Below the pieces are notes generated by a model. The model had not been told where the DNA came from. It did not search any database and worked only from the letters and a program-made list of their open reading frames with translations. Of a stretch of 9,367 nucleotides of DNA, positions 5,962 through 9,367 are shown piece by piece. The stretch covers positions 1-9,367 of the forward strand of contig JAQQAK010000222.1 in the NCBI GenBank assembly GCA_028527945.1, given 5' to 3'. A program made the position numbers and the translations under genes. This DNA comes from Spirochaetaceae bacterium. GTDB taxonomy: Bacteria; Spirochaetota; Spirochaetia; UBA9216. How positions within the stretch are numbered: position 1 is the first letter of the stretch; each line of letters starts with the position of its first letter.

Positions 5962-8499
5962 CTAAACCAGTTTTAATACCAATTGAATAACACGCTTTGC
6001 AGCAAGTTGCAGATCAGCGCGCGATAATGGATAATTATGCTCTGGATTATCAATAGCAGCCATAATATCTTCTTTATCAGAAGTCATTCCAGGCATAGTA
6101 ACATCATTTCCGGCCTTAATATTTCCGGCAGCTGAAGCGCAGGGATATTTTTCACCCTTTGGTCCCATTCCACCAGTAACAAGCCAGTCTGTCATTACGA
6201 ACCCATCAAATTTCCACTCATCACGTAAAACATAGGTCATAATATCCTTGCGATTACAAGCATGTTCTCCGTTAACAAGGTTGTAGGATGTCATGACAGA
6301 GTGAGGCATTGAATGTCTTACACAAACCTCAAAACTCTTTAGATAAATCTCTCGTAAGGCTCTTTCACTAAGAACACTGTTTGAAAAATAACGGTTTGTT
6401 TCCTGATTGTTACAGCAGAAATGCTTTATTGTTGTTCCACACCCCTTATGAGCCTGAACCCCATTTGTTAAGGCTGCAGCAATATAACCGCTCAGGAGAG
6501 GGTCTTCTGACAGATATTCAAAATTTCTTCCGCATAGCGGAGATCTATGAATATTATGTGCGGGAGCCAACCACAAATGAACTCCAAAAAGCTCCATTTC
6601 AGCCCCGATAAGATCACCGCAATCCTTACACAAACTATCATTCCATGATTGAGCAAGCGCAGTACCTATCGGAATAGCAGTACAATACTGGTAATATTTT
6701 TCTCCAGCAATATCTTCCGCCTTAACATCAAGACTCTCAGGATCAATACCAAGCATCTTCATCGAAGCCTCATCCATAAGATCAAACATATCAGCAGGAA
6801 GTGTAGCACCTGAAGGAAGCGCGCCTTCATCTGAAAGCGTATAAGTAGTAGAAAGTCTAAGTCCGGCAGGGCCATCTGCCATAACCAGAGGAAGAACCCC
6901 CTTGTTTTTCATCCTGCAAGAAGTTTCTCCGGCAGCGCCAGCCACTGTTGTCGCAGCATTTCCAACAAATGAACCTGCCATTGCCCCATCTGGGTAATCA
7001 CCTATGCAAAAATAAGCAAGCTCATCATTAGTTAACCCCGCGACAAAGTCATCAAGCGCAGCCTTACCGTTCTTTACATCTTCAAAAGAGCAACCATTTC
7101 CGTCAAGAGGAACTGGAGCGCTTGAATAATTAACAACATCTGTTTTAATTGATTTTGAATCAAGCTTAACAACTTTAGCAGAAGCCTTTTCTTCAGCTTC
7201 TTCAGTATAGGAAAAAGAAGGCGCTGTTATTTTTAGATCCTCAAAATCAGGGGAGCCTCCTACATTCATAAGTTTTTGTGTGATAATTTCTTCCGTAACC
7301 TCTATAGCACCGGCAATATGAGTATTTCTGGAGCTATTCCCAACGCGTACATAATAAAGCCCCTTTTCAAGAAGATATGAAGCTTTCACTATATCGTAAG
7401 AGGCCATGTCAGCAGCATCAAAACAAAGTTCAACATCCTGCGCCGCTCCTGGAGCAAGTTCTACCGTCTTTGTATATGCAGCAAGTTCCTGAAAAGGTTT
7501 ATCAAGAGAACCTTCCGGCGCAGAATAATAAAGCTGAACGACCTCTTTCCCCGGAACTTTTCCTACATTTTTAACAGAAGCAGTTACCTTAATAGAGTGG
7601 CCTTCTACAGAAAATGCTGAGAACTCAATCTCAAACCTTGTATAACCAAGACCGAACCCAAACGGAAAATATGGAGAAACTCCGGCGGTGTCAAAGTATC
7701 TGTACCCAACATAAATACCTTCCTTATAACGTGTATCATTGGGGTCAGCAAAACCTTCTGTTGAAGGATATTCCTTTATTGGTGCCCATGTAGTCGATAG
7801 CTTTCCTGAGGGATAAGTCTTTCCAAGAACGGTATCTGCAAGAGCGTCACCTGAAACTGTTCCAAGTTGGCTCATAACAAGAATATTATCTACATCCGGA
7901 ACAGAAGAAACATCAACCACACCGCCAACATTTAACACCAGCATAAATTTTTTGTATTTATGACTAAGAGCTTTTATATCCTTAATTTCTGTTTCTGTGA
8001 GATTGATATCTCCTGCGACCTGTTGTCTGTCTGAGCCTTCTCCAGAATTTCTTGAAAGAACATAAAGACAGACATCAGCATCCCCTTCAAGAGACAAATC
8101 ATAATCAGGCTCAGGCATTGAAGCCCCCATGGCCATAACAAAAGAAGGGACACCAGAGGCCTTGGCCTTTTCTTTCAAATCTATAACAAACTGTTTATGT
8201 GCTGTTTCGATAATATCACCATAACTATCAAGCCATGATTTTGTTGTTACAGTAAAACCAGCATTTTCAAATCCTTCTTCCACAGTAGTAAAATGCCTTA
8301 CATTAACATCTCCAGATCCGGTTCCACCTTTTATAGTCCTTCTTACTCCACCGCCAAACAATGCTATTTTTCCAGTATTTGCTAACGGAAAATCTCCATT
8401 CGATTTTAGCAAGACCATACATTCTGGCGCGAGCTTCCTAAGACGAGCGGCATGTGCTGTTTCGAATTCCTGAATTTCTTCTGTATTAAATCTCTGCAT
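5962..8499 (-). CDS. Family 3 glycoside hydrolase (probable beta-glucosidase), permuted domain order
   Basis: The 845-residue enzyme has the GH3 parts in inverted order. The alpha/beta sandwich comes first (about 24-235; ECMVLLKSNGDFPL at 26-39, GGTGSGD at 58-64, SGEGSDR at 152-158 with Glu154 the likely acid/base), ending with GYRYFD (265-270) and PFGFGLGYTRFE (279-290). A fibronectin-III-like domain follows (about 300-400; KEVVQLYYSAPEG). The catalytic barrel is last (about 475-840): ADGPAG (541-546), GRNFEYLSEDP (657-667), IKHFCCNNQETNR (691-703) and GFVMTDW (766-772) with nucleophile Asp771. Key catalytic residues are therefore intact. GH3 enzymes of this kind usually remove terminal beta-linked glucose or xylose with retention; exact specificity cannot be read. 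No signal peptide is seen, so it probably acts on imported oligosaccharides or glycosides in the cytoplasm. The ATG is preceded by AGGAGGAG. The gene lies 79 bp after an AraC regulator and ends at a strong terminator. Confidence 0.93.
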   Translation of the reverse strand: MQRFNTEEIQEFETAHAARLRKLAPECMVLLKSNGDFPLANTGKIALFGGGVRRTIKGGTGSGDVNVRHFTTVEEGFENAGFTVTTKSWLDSYGDIIETAHKQFVIDLKEKAKASGVPSFVMAMGASMPEPDYDLSLEGDADVCLYVLSRNSGEGSDRQQVAGDINLTETEIKDIKALSHKYKKFMLVLNVGGVVDVSSVPDVDNILVMSQLGTVSGDALADTVLGKTYPSGKLSTTWAPIKEYPSTEGFADPNDTRYKEGIYVGYRYFDTAGVSPYFPFGFGLGYTRFEIEFSAFSVEGHSIKVTASVKNVGKVPGKEVVQLYYSAPEGSLDKPFQELAAYTKTVELAPGAAQDVELCFDAADMASYDIVKASYLLEKGLYYVRVGNSSRNTHIAGAIEVTEEIITQKLMNVGGSPDFEDLKITAPSFSYTEEAEEKASAKVVKLDSKSIKTDVVNYSSAPVPLDGNGCSFEDVKNGKAALDDFVAGLTNDELAYFCIGDYPDGAMAGSFVGNAATTVAGAAGETSCRMKNKGVLPLVMADGPAGLRLSTTYTLSDEGALPSGATLPADMFDLMDEASMKMLGIDPESLDVKAEDIAGEKYYQYCTAIPIGTALAQSWNDSLCKDCGDLIGAEMELFGVHLWLAPAHNIHRSPLCGRNFEYLSEDPLLSGYIAAALTNGVQAHKGCGTTIKHFCCNNQETNRYFSNSVLSERALREIYLKSFEVCVRHSMPHSVMTSYNLVNGEHACNRKDIMTYVLRDEWKFDGFVMTDWLVTGGMGPKGEKYPCASAAGNIKAGNDVTMPGMTSDKEDIMAAIDNPEHNYPLSRADLQLAAKRVIQLVLKLV

Positions 8500-8515
8500 A
8501 TCTCCTCCTCTTTAT

Positions 8516-8521
8516 ATTATA
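8516..8521 (-). promoter_or_regulatory. TATAAT -10-like element upstream of the GH3 gene
   Basis: A perfect TATAAT on the minus strand lies 16 bases before the GH3 start codon. The hexamer at optimal -35 spacing (8544-8539, ATCTCG) does not match consensus, so activation would need a regulator. Transcription from here would leave a leader of only about 10 bases, barely holding the ribosome binding site, which weakens the call. The gene may instead be read through from araC. Confidence 0.25.
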
Positions 8522-8550
8522 AGCCACGTATTATTAAGCGAGATATCTTT

Positions 8551-8578
8551 TATGTTGTTTTATTGTTATATATGTTGT
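8551..8578 (-). promoter_or_regulatory. Phased direct repeats, candidate AraC-family binding site
   Basis: TATGTTGT (plus-strand reading) occurs at 8551-8558 and 8571-8578, 20 bp apart, with a degenerate copy, TATTGTTA, midway at 8561-8568, so three copies run on a 10-bp period. The array fills the gap from the araC stop codon to just upstream of the poor -35 position for the GH3 TATAAT. AraC-family activators often bind direct repeats on the same DNA face next to -35, so this site fits a regulator acting on the GH3 promoter. The assignment is inferred from pattern and position. Confidence 0.4.
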
Positions 8579-9367
8579 CTATTTTGTCATAAAATCTACT
8601 ATTTTATTCTTTTTTCTATATTCTGATGGGCTTAATCCTGTAAACCTTTTTACATGTTGCCCAAAATGACTCTGAGAAGAAAAACCAAGAAAATCTGAAA
8701 TCGCTGATATAGTAAAATCAGAATATTTTAAAAGGCTTTCTGCCGCACGAACCTTCTCATCCATTACATACTGCTGAATAGTAAAACCTGTCTCGGCCTT
8801 AAACCTCTTTGACAAATAGGTTCTGTTATAGCCGAGTTCAGCAGCCATATGTCCAATGCTTATATTCTGATTTATGCTATGTGTAATATATTCTCTACAT
8901 TTTTTAACACAGGCAGAGTATTCATTTCCTGCCTTGCAAGCTTTTACCTTTGAGGCAAAATCTTTCATTGATCGCATGTTAATATGAATATATTCAGAAG
9001 AAGTTCGGCATCTTTCAAGATTCTGTAAATACATATCACTCATTTCGTACGCTTCATATGGATTTAAACCGCCCTTTACAGCAGCCCTTGTCGCAAGGGT
9101 TACCCCTGAAACAGCAAGGTATTCCAATTGCTTCAAATCACTCCTGGCCATTTTACCAATACTAGACATATTCATCTGTTTTAAAATAATATCAAGTTTC
9201 TTAACATCTCCACTGGTTATACAGTCAAGCATTAACTCTTCATTTCTGTAACTGGCTCGGAGCAACCCATCTTCTGATATATTCAAATGGTATGAGATTA
9301 GTTCTTTTTCAAAAACTTCCATTTTGTTGTCAGAGTTTTTATTAAGCTGAACAAGTTCAAATTCACT
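8579..9367 (-). CDS. AraC-family transcriptional regulator (5' end beyond the window)
   Basis: The last 100 or so residues form the two-helix-turn-helix AraC DNA-binding domain. Counting from the internal Met at 9322, the first HTH is about 153-176 (ISIGHMAAELGYNRTYLSKRF) and the second about 204-227 (TISAISDFLGFSSQSHFGQHV), ending with the family signature GLSPSEYRKK (229-238). The upstream part is helical, with TLATRAAVKGGLNPYEAYEMS (75-95), a pattern I recall from large ligand-sensing AraC regulators. The frame stays open with protein-like codons from 9322 to the right edge, and the ATG at 9322 has no Shine-Dalgarno sequence, so that Met is probably internal and the true start lies outside. 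It precedes the GH3 gene on the same strand and is its most likely regulator; the inducer is unknown. Confidence 0.9.
   Translation of the reverse strand, partial: SEFELVQLNKNSDNKMEVFEKELISYHLNISEDGLLRASYRNEELMLDCITSGDVKKLDIILKQMNMSSIGKMARSDLKQLEYLAVSGVTLATRAAVKGGLNPYEAYEMSDMYLQNLERCRTSSEYIHINMRSMKDFASKVKACKAGNEYSACVKKCREYITHSINQNISIGHMAAELGYNRTYLSKRFKAETGFTIQQYVMDEKVRAAESLLKYSDFTISAISDFLGFSSQSHFGQHVKRFTGLSPSEYRKKNKIVDFMTK

Noticed and set aside
6381..6611. Plus-strand open frame within the GH3 gene (and similar ones at 7377-7574, 4892-5152 and 4962-5159)
   Set aside because: All are antisense to strongly supported domains, low in recognisable features, and short.
9320..9322. ATG at 9322 as the true start of the AraC regulator
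   Set aside because: No Shine-Dalgarno sequence precedes it and the frame remains open with plausible protein sequence to the window edge, so the gene is more likely cut off by the window.
1..9367. CRISPR arrays, insertion sequences, tRNA or rRNA genes, prophage or defence genes
   Set aside because: No regularly spaced repeats of array length, transposase-like proteins, terminal inverted repeats around genes, or structured RNA gene patterns were seen by reading both strands.

Overview
The window is an AT-rich bacterial segment, most likely from an anaerobic, possibly gut-associated spirochaete of the Treponema/Sphaerochaeta type. The hint is the exported TRAP binding protein, whose mature end begins EGQQEGSSSG, a low-complexity start I associate with spirochaete binding proteins. 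The anaerobe-type Fe-S flavoenzyme and the permuted family-3 beta-glucosidase also fit a gut or rumen niche. No rRNA, tRNA or other taxonomic marker is present, so this placement is an inference.

Layout, left to right. Bases 1-74 hold the last 23 codons of an unidentified plus-strand gene. After a hairpin (115-151) comes a plus-strand gene for a small dual-specificity/tyrosine phosphatase (200-724, TTG start). Everything else is on the minus strand, so transcription runs from right to left. The right edge holds an AraC-family regulator whose 5' end lies beyond the window (8579-9367). It is followed 79 bp later by a cytoplasmic GH3 glycoside hydrolase with permuted domain order (5962-8499), which ends in a strong intrinsic terminator (5866-5895). 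A promoter-like AT-rich gap then leads into a four-gene operon: an Old Yellow Enzyme/dienoyl-CoA-reductase-type flavin and Fe-S oxidoreductase (3752-5695, TTG start), then TRAP genes dctP (2650-3705), dctQ (2066-2563) and dctM (781-2076). The operon ends in a well-formed terminator (729-756), convergent with the phosphatase gene.

How the parts may work together. The TRAP system would import a small organic compound using an ion gradient. The flavoenzyme encoded first in the same operon would reduce an activated C=C bond (or similar group) in that compound or a derivative. Two residue changes make the substrate unusual. The binding protein has Leu where most DctP proteins carry the carboxylate-binding Arg, and the flavoenzyme has Trp where Old Yellow Enzymes carry the proton-donating Tyr. 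The AraC regulator probably controls the adjacent glucosidase: phased repeats lie between them. A separate 21-bp-spaced direct repeat with an inverted copy lies upstream of the flavoenzyme/TRAP operon and is a candidate operator. I did not find a clearly undescribed defence or mobile system. The most interesting material is this import-and-reduce operon and its upstream repeats.
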